Assembly (NCBI GenBank): GCA_963774345.1
Contig: CAVZFB010000047.1
Span: forward strand, 1-64,000
Source of the DNA: AP-15 sp963774345
Lineage (GTDB): Bacteria; Pseudomonadota; Alphaproteobacteria; ATCC43930; CGMCC-115725
Length of the DNA: 64,000 bases
Direction: 5' to 3'
This document shows, piece by piece, positions 11,684 through 20,180 of the stretch. The translations under genes were made by a program, and so were the position numbers. Under the pieces are notes generated by a model, which was not told the origin of the DNA, did no database searches, and was given only the letters and a program-made list of their open reading frames with translations. Numbering within the stretch: the stretch's first letter is position 1; each line of letters starts with the position of its first letter.

Positions 11684-11820
11684 CCCCTCTCCGCCCTTCA
11701 GGGCGGAGAGGGAGGGCCCCGGTGCGACAGCGCCGGGGAGGGTGAGGTGGGTAGCGCCGCAGACTGCCCCATCGGCCCCCCTCACCCTTCCCTCTCCCCC
11801 GCCGGCGGGGGAGAGGGTTA
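11684..11820. repeat. Intergenic palindromic repeat element
   Basis: The soeA-ghrA gap (11475-12248) holds no convincing gene. It contains two strong palindromes: CCTCTCCGCCC-TTCA-GGGCGGAGAGG at ~11686-11711, and CCCTCTCCCCCGCC/GGCGGGGGAGAGGG at ~11790-11817, followed by TTAAAAAA. A smaller GCCCCGG/CCGGGG pair lies between them. This CCCTCTCC...GGAGAGGG type is a common dispersed repeat in proteobacterial genomes. The second palindrome could also end a minus-strand or plus-strand transcript. Confidence 0.65.
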
Positions 11821-12248
11821 AAAAATGGCTGTCGGAGTAAAGTTGGCGGTAAGACAAACCCTCGATTTTTCCCCGGACACCCTTCGCGCCGCCGAGAGCA
11901 CTGCCGACAGGGCTGTCACCGGGCGATCGCCGCCGAATCCCCCGACGATGACAGGCTCGACGACCGCCTGGTCGGAACCTGCTGGGAATTCATCGCGTGA
12001 TGGGAGACGCCGGATCGCCGGCTCACCTCAAAGCCGATCGGCGGCGCGCTCTCCCCGATCGTCAACAGATCGAGCAGCGCCGAATCATCGGTCAGCGCTT
12101 CCGAGCCCTGGCCGCCGAGCCAGCGTAACGCGATCATCCTCCACAGCGAGCGCATCGACCGACCCCCCTTGGTGATGGCGCGGCGTTGATGGACCCGGAA
12201 GCGGGCCGGAATATGGCAGCGGCGCCGATTGTGCTATGACCGTCGGCG

Positions 12249-13178
12249 ATGGCGCTGTTATTCCGCTCCACCGTCGATTCGGCCGCGCGCTGGAGCGGCC
12301 AGCTCGGCCGGCTGATGCCGGGGCTGGACATCCGCATCTGGCCTGATATCGGCGATCCGGCAGAGATCGATTACGCGCTCGTCTGGCGGCCCGAGGCGGG
12401 CCTTTTGGCCGCGCTGCCGAACCTCAAATTGATCCTGTCCTTGGGCGCCGGGATCGACCACATCCTGTGCGACCCCCATCTGCCCGCCGGCGTGCCGATC
12501 ACCCGCCTCGTCGACCCTTATTTGACCCACGCGATGAGCGAATACGTCGTCTTGCAGGTGCTGCGGCTGCACCGCCACGATCTCGACTACCGCGCCCAGC
12601 AGCAGGCCGGGATCTGGCGCGAACTGCCGCAGAAAAACGCCGGGGAAAGGCCGGTCGGCATTCTCGGCTTTGGCGAGATCGGACAGGATGCCGGCCGCAA
12701 GCTCGCCGCGCTGGGTTTCCCGGTTTCCGGCTGGAGCCGGCATGAAAGAACAGTCGCCGGCTTTTCAATCTTCGCCGGCCCCACCGGTCTGCCGCAGCTC
12801 CTCGCCCAGACGGAAATCCTTGTCTGCCTGTTGCCGCTGACCGAGGAGACGCAAGGCATCCTCAACGCCCGCACCTTCGCGGCGCTGCCCCGAGGGGCTG
12901 GCTTGGTCAATGCCGGCCGCGGCGCCCATCTCGTCGAGGAGGATCTGATCCCGGCGCTCGATTCGGGGCAGCTTTCGGCCGCGGCCCTCGACGTCTTCCG
13001 CGAAGAACCGCTGCCGCCGGGTCATCCCTTTTGGCAACATCCGCGCATCCTCGTGACCCCGCACATCGCCGGCATCACCAATCCGCAGACCGCCGCCCCG
13101 ATCATCCTCGACAACATCCGCCGCTGCGAACAAGGCCGCCCGCTCCTCAACCAAGTCGATCCCGCGCGGGGGTATTGA
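12249..13178 (+). CDS. ghrA: Glyoxylate/hydroxypyruvate reductase A (D-2-hydroxyacid dehydrogenase)
   Basis: A 309-residue NAD(P)H-dependent reductase that converts glyoxylate to glycolate and hydroxypyruvate to glycerate in the cytoplasm. The GhrA pattern is clear: the central Rossmann motif VGILGFGEIGQDAGRKLAALGF (~135-156, given in part), the substrate region LSLGAGIDHI (~65-74), the catalytic-loop sequence VNAGRGAHLVEEDLI (~218-232) and the catalytic histidine in VTPHIAG (~273). Length is that of the family. It is divergent from soeA, with a repeat-filled gap. A diverged second copy of its last ~30 codons lies ~470 bp downstream. Confidence 0.92.
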   Translation: MALLFRSTVDSAARWSGQLGRLMPGLDIRIWPDIGDPAEIDYALVWRPEAGLLAALPNLKLILSLGAGIDHILCDPHLPAGVPITRLVDPYLTHAMSEYVVLQVLRLHRHDLDYRAQQQAGIWRELPQKNAGERPVGILGFGEIGQDAGRKLAALGFPVSGWSRHERTVAGFSIFAGPTGLPQLLAQTEILVCLLPLTEETQGILNARTFAALPRGAGLVNAGRGAHLVEEDLIPALDSGQLSAAALDVFREEPLPPGHPFWQHPRILVTPHIAGITNPQTAAPIILDNIRRCEQGRPLLNQVDPARGY

Positions 13179-13291
13179 ACGTCGGCTCCTACTTAGCTAA
13201 GTGGTCAGAACCAGACAGAAGATTCCCTTCATTCGCGGTTGCAGTCGAGTTGCTCTCGTCGCCGCGCTCCTCGCAGATGACAACGAGCTTA

Positions 13292-13325
13292 CAGTGTCAT
13301 TGCGAGCGCAGCGAGGCAATCCCGG
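13292..13325. repeat. TCATTGCGAGCGNAGCGANGCAATC dispersed repeat, single half
   Basis: Contains TCATTGCGAGCGCAGCGAGG followed by CAATCCCGG. This repeat family appears again near 51.1, 51.2 and 55.0 kb in this window, there in inverted pairs. It is a widespread non-coding repeat often mis-called as short ORFs. Confidence 0.75.
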
Positions 13326-13392
13326 TGGGCAGCGCTTTTGGTACCAGGGGTCAAATTCGCACCACTGGCCGATGACTAAGGAGAGGTGTGCC

Positions 13393-13630
13393 ATGGACGA
13401 CACCGTCCCGGTTCATGTTGCCAAGACGCAGCTGTCAAAGCTTCTTGCGCGGGTCGAAGCCGGCGAGGTGATCACGATTGTCCCGCGGGCGAACGCCGGT
13501 CGCCAAGTTGGTGCCGGCCATACGCAAAGGAAAGCGCGAATTCGGGGCAATGCGCGGCAAATATCAGTATCGGTCCCGAGTTTTTTGATCCCTTGCCCGA
13601 TGACGAGCTGGATCGATGGGGTCGATAACG
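13393..13630 (+). pseudogene. Broken Phd/YefM-type antitoxin gene
   Basis: Frame 1 starts with MDDTVPVHVAKTQLSKLLAR and VEAGEVITI, the N terminus of Phd/YefM antitoxins that bind operator DNA and neutralise a toxin. After ~32 codons the homology moves out of frame and reappears in frame 3 as ISIGPEFFDPLPDDELDRWGR before a TAA. AGGAGAGGTGTGCC precedes the ATG, a good ribosome-binding site. The middle (expected KPVAKLVP-type segment) is scrambled by at least one indel. No toxin gene follows. The product would be truncated or aberrant. Confidence 0.72.
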
Positions 13631-13644
13631 CTTGCGATTGCGCG

Positions 13645-13738
13645 ACCGCCGCCTCGATCATCCTCGACAACCTCCTTCGCTTCGAAGAAGGCCGCCCCCT
13701 CCTCAACCAGAGTCGATCCGGCGCGCGGGTATTGAAAG
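13645..13738 (+). pseudogene. Duplicated 3' fragment of ghrA
   Basis: About 90 bp closely resembling the last 30 codons of ghrA (13087-13178). Both read ...GCCGCC-CGATCATCCTCGACAAC... then AAGGCCGCCC-CTCCTCAACCA and GCGCG-GGGTATTGAA. Translated: TAASIILDNLLRFEEGRPLLNQ against the intact TAAPIILDNIRRCEQGRPLLNQ. The copies have diverged at several codons and one indel. It follows the broken antitoxin directly, so the antitoxin piece sits between two ghrA tails. Confidence 0.8.
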
Positions 13739-13914
13739 GCGGCGAACGGCCCCCCGCCACGGTTTCGCGTATAACGGATGTTCTGGAAAATCGACGACGG
13801 CAAACTTCAGGCACCGTGGCCCAATCGCCGCGTATGCGAGAGGACAGGGGTGGTGCTGATAATGCTCGAACGGGCGGCCCGGTGATGGACGGCACTTTGC
13901 CACGCGGGATCGCG

Positions 13915-14518
13915 ATGAAATTCGCGTCCTGGAAGAGTTTCCTGACGTTTGCGCTTGTGCTTCCGGCATCTACTCCAGCCTTGGCCGGAGGAGAAATCTA
14001 TATGAGGCTGGTAAATACTGCCAGCATCGGCATTTGCTCGGAGGCGGATTGCCGGAATTCCTCGACGCGGAAACATACGACGCGGGAAACATACATGGTT
14101 TCAACACGGATTCTGCTCGCTCGCCCGCGCTTCGCTTGAAGCTTTCCGGGTCAGCCGTAGGCGAGGGCCTGAACGACCCCTCGATCGACCTACAAAGTGC
14201 AATACGAAAACGGCTCGCTCTGTTCCTGCCTTTATTGAGACCCATGAATATTGGAAGGAAAAGGACATTCCGCGGCCCTCTTACACAATGAGCTACAATG
14301 TCTTGAAATACGCTCTCGGCAAGAAGGGTAAACTAGAACAGCAGCCGTACACACGCATGACTGCGGGCTCCCCTGACGAACACGCCGTATATGAAGTTTG
14401 GCATTGCGTAGAGATAGTCGTTTGGGACGGCACCTCAGAGTTTGGGTTAGGCAGATTGCACGAATATAGGTTAAAGAACACGGAATCCCAAACAACCCAT
14501 AGATACTTTCTTTCATGA
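13915..14518 (+). pseudogene. Orphan secreted-protein locus, apparently decayed
   Basis: ATG 13915 opens a frame with a clear signal peptide (MKFASWKSFLTFALVLPAST PALAGG, n/h/c regions with AxA cleavage) that runs to TGA 14139. Downstream, a different frame is open from ~14147 to 14518 and reads ETHEYWKEKDIPRPSYTMSY and EVWHCVEIVVWDGTSEFGLG, which looks like real protein (acidic/aromatic-rich, not GC-shadow). The two halves are probably one former secreted protein split by indels; the alternative is two short genes. Base composition is visibly less GC-rich than the neighbours. No family recognised. 14519-14634 shows nothing further. Confidence 0.45.
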
Positions 14519-14634
14519 AGAACCGTTCGATGCTGGCACCAATAAATCATTTGACATTCTATCTATCGGGTTAGTTCTCCCACCGGGCTATTATACAATG
14601 CAGATCGACAATTATATTAATTGAAAGCGATGTA

Positions 14635-15573
14635 TCACCCTTTGTTTGGACAAATCTGTTGGAATAGTACGTCATATTTGGCACTAAGTGCGAAATCTAT
14701 ATAATCCACTGGGGTGTTTTTGTCAATACTACTACGCCAGTTATGATACCGACCACCCAAAATGTCAACGCGCGTGTTCCAGTAATCCCAGTCCTCTATA
14801 TCTTCCCATACTACTGTAAAGCCATCACTACGACAAATTATCAGACGATATGCACCTCCCAGTTTATAGCGTCCGGCGCTTCGGATGAGCGCATGGCTTT
14901 CTGCAGGACAGAGAGCGGGGTAAAGTTGGCCTAGATACGTAAGTACTATGTCGTTGGTGCGCGTCTGCTGCGAATAATTGTCGTAAACCCGTCGCCCAGT
15001 GTTGTCGAGCCATACCCCTGTGGAACGAGGCGTTGAGCCAGGTTGCAGAAATAGTAGGTGGAACGAATTAACATATTGGTTGCCTCCATTTACACGTAAT
15101 TCGCGTTTAGAGCAATTTGCGATAGCCTGCTCTAGTAGAAAGGGACTCCGCGCATCTATTGAAGCCGAAGTGTATATAGATAGGTCGATGCCCGAGTCGG
15201 CGTCTAAGCCGCTGAGCACGCGTGTCGCCTTGATGCAATAGCTAATCGTCGCCCACGGGTGTGGATTTCTGCGGCATTTTTGGTCAATGTCGTCCGCTGT
15301 CAATGCGACTTCCATCCTGGCGGAGTCAGAGTTCACGTCTTTGAGGGAAAGAATGGTGCCGTAGAGAGTTCCAGTATAATCCCCGACGTCCCCGTTCAGG
15401 GGAAATTTATATGAACCCCTCGTCACGGCGCGGACTTGGGGGTTTGGAGACGGTTTTGCGGATGTGGCGGCCGCGATACCTACGATAAATTTCTCCTCCT
15501 GGCTTTCCGCTGGTTGAAAGAAGATCATCCATCCACAAACCAGCAGAGCGAGCGATACGGTTTTGGCTAGCAC
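14635..15573 (-). CDS. Hypothetical secreted protein, low-GC orphan
   Basis: About 312 residues with an N-terminal signal peptide (VLAKTVSLALLVCGWMIFFQ, cleavage near AES). I chose GTG 15573 because GGAGG lies 5 nt upstream; ATG 15603 is possible. The mature part has several cysteines (KCRRNPHPW, YCIKATR, NCSKREL, LCPAESH, ICRSDGF, QICPNKG) that could form disulfides. It has segments such as HLLFLQPGSTPRSTGVWLDN and AGRYKLGGAYRLI. No family recognised. Composition is less GC-rich than the region. It lies against the remnant RAYT copies on one side and the decayed orphan locus on the other, which suggests acquisition. Confidence 0.7.
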   Translation of the reverse strand: MLAKTVSLALLVCGWMIFFQPAESQEEKFIVGIAAATSAKPSPNPQVRAVTRGSYKFPLNGDVGDYTGTLYGTILSLKDVNSDSARMEVALTADDIDQKCRRNPHPWATISYCIKATRVLSGLDADSGIDLSIYTSASIDARSPFLLEQAIANCSKRELRVNGGNQYVNSFHLLFLQPGSTPRSTGVWLDNTGRRVYDNYSQQTRTNDIVLTYLGQLYPALCPAESHALIRSAGRYKLGGAYRLIICRSDGFTVVWEDIEDWDYWNTRVDILGGRYHNWRSSIDKNTPVDYIDFALSAKYDVLFQQICPNKG

Positions 15574-15703
15574 GTGCCCCTCCGCCGCTCCAGGCCGGCG
15601 CATTGCGGGTGGTGAGGCGGCATAGCCCTTCCCGTTCTCCTTCGCCACCGTCATCCGGGCGCGGGCGGTCAGCGCGGCGGTTGTTGCGCGGGGTGAAGCA
15701 AGC

Positions 15704-15735
15704 GTAGGATGGGTAGAGCGGTGGCGAAACCTATC
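15704..15735. repeat. REP element (RAYT copy A, left end)
   Basis: GTAGGATGGGTAGAGCGGTG followed by GCGAAACCTATC: a short imperfect palindrome with the GTAGGATGGGT head. The same head, often closed by GAAACCCATC, marks the ends of all RAYT copies here. Confidence 0.8.
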
Positions 15736-15802
15736 GTCGTCCCGGATTGGAAACTCCGTGCGGGCATCGTCAAGCCAGTCACCCGGGACGGATTTCCCCA
15801 CT

Positions 15803-16187
15803 TCAACCCGGCTTGCAGGGTCGCTCGCCGAAGGTGCCGGCCGCGTCGTCGCCTCCTCCTGCCCAATCCTGCGGATAAACTCCCAGTCGAACCATGCGGT
15901 GAAACGACGAGAACGGCCAGTCCCGGACGCGGGCGACAAGCCCGTGCTTGACAGGATTGAAGTGAATGTAATCGGCGTGTTGCGCAAGATCCGCTTCGTC
16001 GCGAATTGTGTGCTCCCAATAGCGGCGCTGCCAGACCCCACGCTCGCCTTTTAGTAACCGGCTGGCCGAGACCCGTTCTTCCCGAGGCAGGCCGCGGGAA
16101 AATTCTGCTTTTATCAGCCGCCAACGGACCGGAAAATTGGCGTCCCCTTCCGGCAATGTCCACAGCGCATGCAAATGGTCGGGCAGC
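15803..16187 (-). pseudogene. REP-associated tyrosine transposase, copy A (5'-truncated)
   Basis: Carries the C-terminal two thirds of a RAYT (TnpA_REP, Y1/HUH family): LPDHLHALWTLPEGD with the HxH motif, WQRRYWEHTIRDE, and the catalytic-tyrosine segment YIHFNPVKHGLV. The N-terminal ~60 codons are missing. At 16187 the sequence joins the REP left end of copy B within GGGCAG, so copy B (or a recombination at its REP) cut it. The frame runs on into unrelated repeat sequence, so no functional start exists. Confidence 0.85.
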
Positions 16188-16191
16188 AAGC

Positions 16192-16223
16192 GTAGGATGG
16201 GTTGAGCGACGGCGAAACCCATC
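16192..16223. repeat. REP element (RAYT copy B, left end)
   Basis: GTAGGATGGGTTGAGCGACG followed by GCGAAACCCATC, an imperfect palindrome whose arms GATGGGTT/AACCCATC pair. It joins directly to truncated copy A. Confidence 0.85.
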
Positions 16224-16291
16224 GTCGTCCCGTATTGGAAACTCCGTGCGGGCATCGTCAAGCCAATCACCCGGGACGGATCTTCCTTTCT

Positions 16292-16841
16292 TCAACCCGG
16301 CTTGCAGGGTCGCTCGCCGAAGGTGCCGGCCGCGTCGTCGCCTCCTCCTGCCCAATCCTGCGGATAAACTCCCAGTCGAACCATGCGGTGAAACGACGAA
16401 AACGGCCAGTCCCGGACGCGGGCAACAAGCGCGTGCTTGACGGGATTGAAATGAATGTAATCGGCGTGCCGCGCAAGATCCGCTTGGTCGCGGATTGTGT
16501 GCTCCCAATAGCGGCGCTGCCAGACCCTGCGCTCGCCTTTTCGTAACCGGCTGGCCGAGACCCGTTCTTCCTGAGGCAGGCCGCGGGAAAATTCTGTTTT
16601 TATCAGCCGCCAACGGACCGGAAAATTAGCGTCCCCATCCGGCAATGTCCACAGCGCATGCAAATGGTCGGGCAGTATTGTGATTGCGTCGATCGCGAAC
16701 GGGTGATGCCGCCGCACGTCACGGAACGCGCGGCGCAGCAAGTCGATATTGTCCGTGAGGATCGGTGACCGGCGTTCCGCCAGATTGACTGTGAAGAAAT
16801 AGGTGGCTCCGGGTAGAAAATTGCGTCGGTAGTGCGGTCAT
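16292..16841 (-). pseudogene. REP-associated tyrosine transposase, copy B (frameshifted near the start)
   Basis: Nearly identical to intact copy C over its whole length, including LPDHLHALWTLPDGD and YIHFNPVKHALV. It has one extra base in the first codons: GTAGTGCGGTCAT where copy C has GTAGTCGGTCAT. This puts the ATG at 16841 out of frame. An internal ATG at 16741 (MLRRAFRDVRRH) would give a 149-residue protein that keeps the HUH and tyrosine motifs but lacks the N-terminal strand. Confidence 0.85.
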
Positions 16842-16863
16842 CCAACATAATGCCGCGGCATGT

Positions 16864-16894
16864 GATGGGTTTCCCTGCGGTCAACCCATCCTAC
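16864..16894. repeat. REP element (RAYT copy B, right end)
   Basis: GATGGGTTTCCCTGCGGTCA then ACCCATCCTAC: an inverted REP with arms GATGGGTT/AACCCATC, immediately upstream of the copy B transposase start. The sequence is identical to the REP right of copy C. Confidence 0.88.
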
Positions 16895-16931
16895 CTCTAC
16901 TCGCCAGCTTCGCCGGTTCCGGTGACCCCCG

Positions 16932-17781
16932 CTAACCGAACCGGCCGGCGATATAGCCGTAGAGGGCGCGCAGGGCGGTCGCTTCCGGCGCCTTCGGGGC
17001 GGCCCTGGCGGTTCTGCGGGTTCCACGCCATAACGTCGAGATGCGCCCAAGGAATACCGGGCTCGACGAATTCCTGCAGATAAAGTGCCGCGGTGATCGC
17101 GCCGGCATGCGGCGATTCCGACATGTCGTTGAGATCGGCGATCTCGCTGTCGATCATCTTCGCGGTAAGGCCGCCATAACGGCATCCGCCACATCGGGTC
17201 GGCCTCGGCCTCGGCGCGCATGCGAGCAACCCGCGCGCCAGCGCCTCGTCGTTGCAGAATAGCGCCGCCAGCTCCGGGCCGAGCGCCACCCGCGCCGCCC
17301 CGGTCAAAGTCGCCATGTCGAGCAGCAGCGCTCGGCTTCTCGGTCGCAGACCTCGGCCAGCGCATCGCACAGGATCAGCCGGCCTGCGGCATCGGTGTTG
17401 CCGATCTCGACGGTCATCCCGTTGCGGGTGCGGATGATGTCCATCGGGCGCATGGCATTGCCGGTCACTGAATTTTCGACGCAGGGCAGCAGCACGCGCA
17501 GCCGCACCGGCAGCTTCGCGTACGATGATCGCCTGGGCGAGGCCGAGCACGATCGCGGCACCCGCCATGTCCTTTTTCATCAGCCGCATGCCCGAGGCGG
17601 TTTTGAGGTCGAGCCCGCCGCTGTCGAAGCACGCTCGCTTGCCGACAAGGTCACCTTGCGGCGCAGATGGCTCGCCCCACACGATATCAACCAGGCGAGG
17701 CGCCAGCGTGCTGGCGCGGCCGACGGCATGGATCGTCGGATACTTCTCGGCGAGAAGCGCGTCACCGACGATCACCCGATA
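16932..17781 (-). pseudogene. Broken second copy of the M17 aminopeptidase (C-terminal part)
   Basis: Matches residues ~183 to 461 of the intact aminopeptidase gene at 18574-19959, with several indels. The metal-site segment FDSGGLDLK and GMRLMKKDMAGAAIVLGLAQ are readable. The frame then shifts around AIIVREA, again near NTDAAGRL (which follows in another frame), and again in the last third. The N-terminal 180 codons are absent: at 17781 the homology stops at GATCACCCGAT and RAYT copy C begins. Homology to the intact copy also continues ~20 bp past the stop codon. A non-functional duplicate. Confidence 0.92.
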
Positions 17782-17790
17782 GCAGCAAGC

Positions 17791-17822
17791 GTAGGATGGG
17801 TAGAGCGGCGGCGAAACCCATC
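17791..17822. repeat. REP element (RAYT copy C, left end)
   Basis: GTAGGATGGGTAGAGCGGCG then GCGAAACCCATC. Marks the join between the broken aminopeptidase copy and RAYT copy C. Confidence 0.88.
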
Positions 17823-17889
17823 GTCGTCCCGGATTGGAAACTCCGTGCGGGCATCGTCAAGCCAATCACCCGGGACGGATTTCCCCACT

Positions 17890-18438
17890 TCAACCCGGCT
17901 TGCAGGGTCGCTCGCCGAAGGTGCCGGCCGCGTCGTCGCCTCCTCCTGCCCAATCCTGCGGATAAACTCCCAGTCGAACCATGCGGTGAAACGACGAGAA
18001 CGGCCAGTCCCGGACGCGGGCGACAAGCCCGTGCTTGACGGGATTGAAATGAATGTAATCGGCATGTTGCGCAAAATCCGCTTCGTCGCGAATTGTGTGC
18101 TCCCAATAGCGGCGCTGCCAGACCCCACGCTCGCCTTTTCGTAACCGGCTGGCCGAGACCCGTTCTTCCCGAGGCAGGCCGCGGGAAAATTCTGCCTTTA
18201 TCAGCCGCCAACGGACCGGAAAATTAGCGTCCCCATCCGGCAATGTCCACAGCGCATGCAAATGGTCGGGCAGTATTGCGATTGCGTCGATCGCGAACGG
18301 GTGATGCCGCCGCACGTCACGGAACGCGCCGCGCAGCAAGTCGATATTGTCCGTGAGGATCGGTGACCGGCGCTCCGCCAGATTGACCGTGAAGAAATAG
18401 GTGGCTCCGGGTAGAAAATTGCGTCGGTAGTCGGTCAT
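17890..18438 (-). CDS. REP-associated tyrosine transposase (RAYT), intact copy C
   Basis: A 182-residue single-strand-specific transposase of the TnpA_REP (Y1, HUH) family; homologues cut and join REP hairpins. Visible motifs: MTDYRRNFLPGATYFFTVNL at the start, HUH as LPDHLHALWTLP (~58-69), WQRRYWEHTIRDE (~113-125) and the catalytic tyrosine in YIHFNPVKHGLV (~133-144). Full length for the family. It lies between two REP elements (17791-17822 and 18461-18491) in inverted orientation, the usual REPtron layout. It is the only intact copy of three in 2.7 kb and could in principle act on the REPs of all three. Confidence 0.93.
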   Translation of the reverse strand: MTDYRRNFLPGATYFFTVNLAERRSPILTDNIDLLRGAFRDVRRHHPFAIDAIAILPDHLHALWTLPDGDANFPVRWRLIKAEFSRGLPREERVSASRLRKGERGVWQRRYWEHTIRDEADFAQHADYIHFNPVKHGLVARVRDWPFSSFHRMVRLGVYPQDWAGGGDDAAGTFGERPCKPG

Positions 18439-18460
18439 CCAACATAATGCCGCGGCTCGT

Positions 18461-18491
18461 GATGGGTTTCCCTGCGGTCAACCCATCCTAC
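18461..18491. repeat. REP element (RAYT copy C, right end)
   Basis: GATGGGTTTCCCTGCGGTCA then ACCCATCCTAC, identical to 16864-16894. It lies 23 nt upstream of the copy C start codon and ~80 nt after the stop of the aminopeptidase gene. Confidence 0.88.
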
Positions 18492-18573
18492 CTCTACTGA
18501 ATGCACCGTCTGTTAGGAAGTTCGGGTCGCTCGCCGAATGGTGGGGCCAAATCGCCGGTTCTGGTGACCCCCG

Positions 18574-19959
18574 CTAACTGAACCGGCCGGCGATATAGCC
18601 GTAGAGGGCACGCAGCGCGGTCGCTTCGGCGCCTTCGGGGCGGCCGGGGCGGCTCTGCGGGTTCCACGCCATCACGTCGAGATGCGCCCAAGGGATACCG
18701 GGCTCGACAAATTCCTGCAGATAGAGTGCCGCGGTAATCGCGCCGGCATGCGGCGATTCCGACACGTTGTTGAGATCGGCGATCTTGCTGTCGATCATCT
18801 TCCGGTACGGCCGCCACAACGGCATCCGCCACATCGGGTCGGCCTCGGCTTCGGCCGCGTCGAGCAGGCCGCGCGCCAGCGCCTCGTCGTTGCAGAACAG
18901 CGCCGCCAGCTCTGGGCCGAGCGCCACCCGCGCCGCCCCGGTCAAGGTCGCCATGTCGACCAGCAGCGCCGGCTTCTCGGTCGCCGCCTCGGCCAGCGCA
19001 TCGCACAGGATCAGCCGGCCCTCGGCATCGGTGTTGCCGATCTCGACGGTCAGCCCCTTGCGGGTGCGGATGATGTCCATCGGCCGCATGGCATTGCCGG
19101 ACACCGAATTTTCGACGCAGGGCAGCAGCACGCGCAGCCGCACCGGCAGCTTCGCGTCCATGATCGCCTGGGCGAGGCCGAGCACGATCGCGGCGCCCGC
19201 CATGTCCTTTTTCATCAGCCGCATGCCCGAGGCGGGTTTGAGGTCGAGCCCGCCGCTGTCGAAGCACACTCCCTTGCCGACCAAGGTCACCTTGGGCGCT
19301 GACGGCTCGCCCCAGACGATATCGACCAGGCGCGGCGCGCGCGTGCTGGCGCGGCCGACGGCATGGATCGTCGGATAGTTCTCGGCGAGGAGCTCGTCGC
19401 CGACGATCACCCGATGGCAAGCGCCGGCTGTCTCGGCGACCTGCACCGCCGCCGCTGCGAGTTCTTCGGGCCCGAGATCTCCGGCCGGCGTATTGACGAG
19501 ATCGCGGGCCAGGAACACGGCGCTGGCGAGCCGCTCGACCCGGCCGCGATCGGCGCCTTCGGGCCAGACCAATGCGGCGGCGGTGCGGCTCTTGGCGTGG
19601 TAGCGGGTAAAGGCATAGGTGCCGAGCGCCCAGCCGAGCGCGAGCTGTGTCGGATCGGCCCCGTCCGGAACGGCTTCGAGCCGATAGCTTCCCTCCGGCA
19701 GCGCCTCGGGCAGCCCGGCGAGGGCCCAAATCGCCTGGGCGCCCTCACCTCCCTCGCCGAGGCCGACCAGCACCCGGCCGAGCCCGCCCTTCTCCCCCGG
19801 CACCAAGGCGAGCTTGCCGGCATCGGCCGAAAAGCCGATCGCCCGCAGCCAGTTGCGCTCACGCTCCGCCGCCCCTTCGAGCCAGGGCGTGAGCCGGTCC
19901 TTGGTCAAGGCGGCGATCGGGACAGCGCCGCCGGTCTCGTCGATCAGGGAAAAATTCAT
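18574..19959 (-). CDS. Leucyl aminopeptidase family protein (M17)
   Basis: A 461-residue cytosolic metallopeptidase that releases N-terminal residues from peptides. The C-terminal catalytic domain shows both M17 signatures: GKGVCFDSGGLDLKPASGM with metal-binding K and D, then KKDMAGAA (~residues 215-250), and NTDAEGRLILCDAL (~300-313) with the bicarbonate-site arginine. The N-terminal domain (~1-150) is divergent, as in the short PepB/PepA-like group. An intact gene with a degraded partial duplicate 0.8 kb downstream and a RAYT between them. Nothing in the 220-bp upstream gap suggests another gene. Confidence 0.93.
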   Translation of the reverse strand: MNFSLIDETGGAVPIAALTKDRLTPWLEGAAERERNWLRAIGFSADAGKLALVPGEKGGLGRVLVGLGEGGEGAQAIWALAGLPEALPEGSYRLEAVPDGADPTQLALGWALGTYAFTRYHAKSRTAAALVWPEGADRGRVERLASAVFLARDLVNTPAGDLGPEELAAAAVQVAETAGACHRVIVGDELLAENYPTIHAVGRASTRAPRLVDIVWGEPSAPKVTLVGKGVCFDSGGLDLKPASGMRLMKKDMAGAAIVLGLAQAIMDAKLPVRLRVLLPCVENSVSGNAMRPMDIIRTRKGLTVEIGNTDAEGRLILCDALAEAATEKPALLVDMATLTGAARVALGPELAALFCNDEALARGLLDAAEAEADPMWRMPLWRPYRKMIDSKIADLNNVSESPHAGAITAALYLQEFVEPGIPWAHLDVMAWNPQSRPGRPEGAEATALRALYGYIAGRFS

Positions 19960-20180
19960 CGGTCATCTCGCGGTCATATTGCTGCGCGAGAGAATGGCCC
20001 CGTCGCGGCCGAATGCAAAGAGCAGCCTGCATACCCGTAGCCTTCCCGTCGCAGCGTACGCCGAGCACCCGGTCGACCCGTCCGTGACGAACTGTTGGCG
20101 CACGCCACTCGCATCGACGCCCTAGCCGACCGAAATAAATCTCCCGATCCGTTCGCTGCGCAGATGTAGCGTAATCTCAC

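Noticed and set aside
11825..12175. 116-codon plus-strand ORF upstream of ghrA
   Set aside because: Ser/Arg/Pro-rich, no ribosome-binding site, begins inside a palindromic repeat.
15669..16613. 314-codon minus-strand ORF across RAYT copies A and B
   Set aside because: Out-of-frame reading through two tandem transposase copies; its internal repetition only reflects the duplicated DNA.
18494..19729. 411-codon ORF overlapping the aminopeptidase gene
   Set aside because: Out-of-frame shadow of the intact M17 gene, rich in Arg and Gly without motifs.
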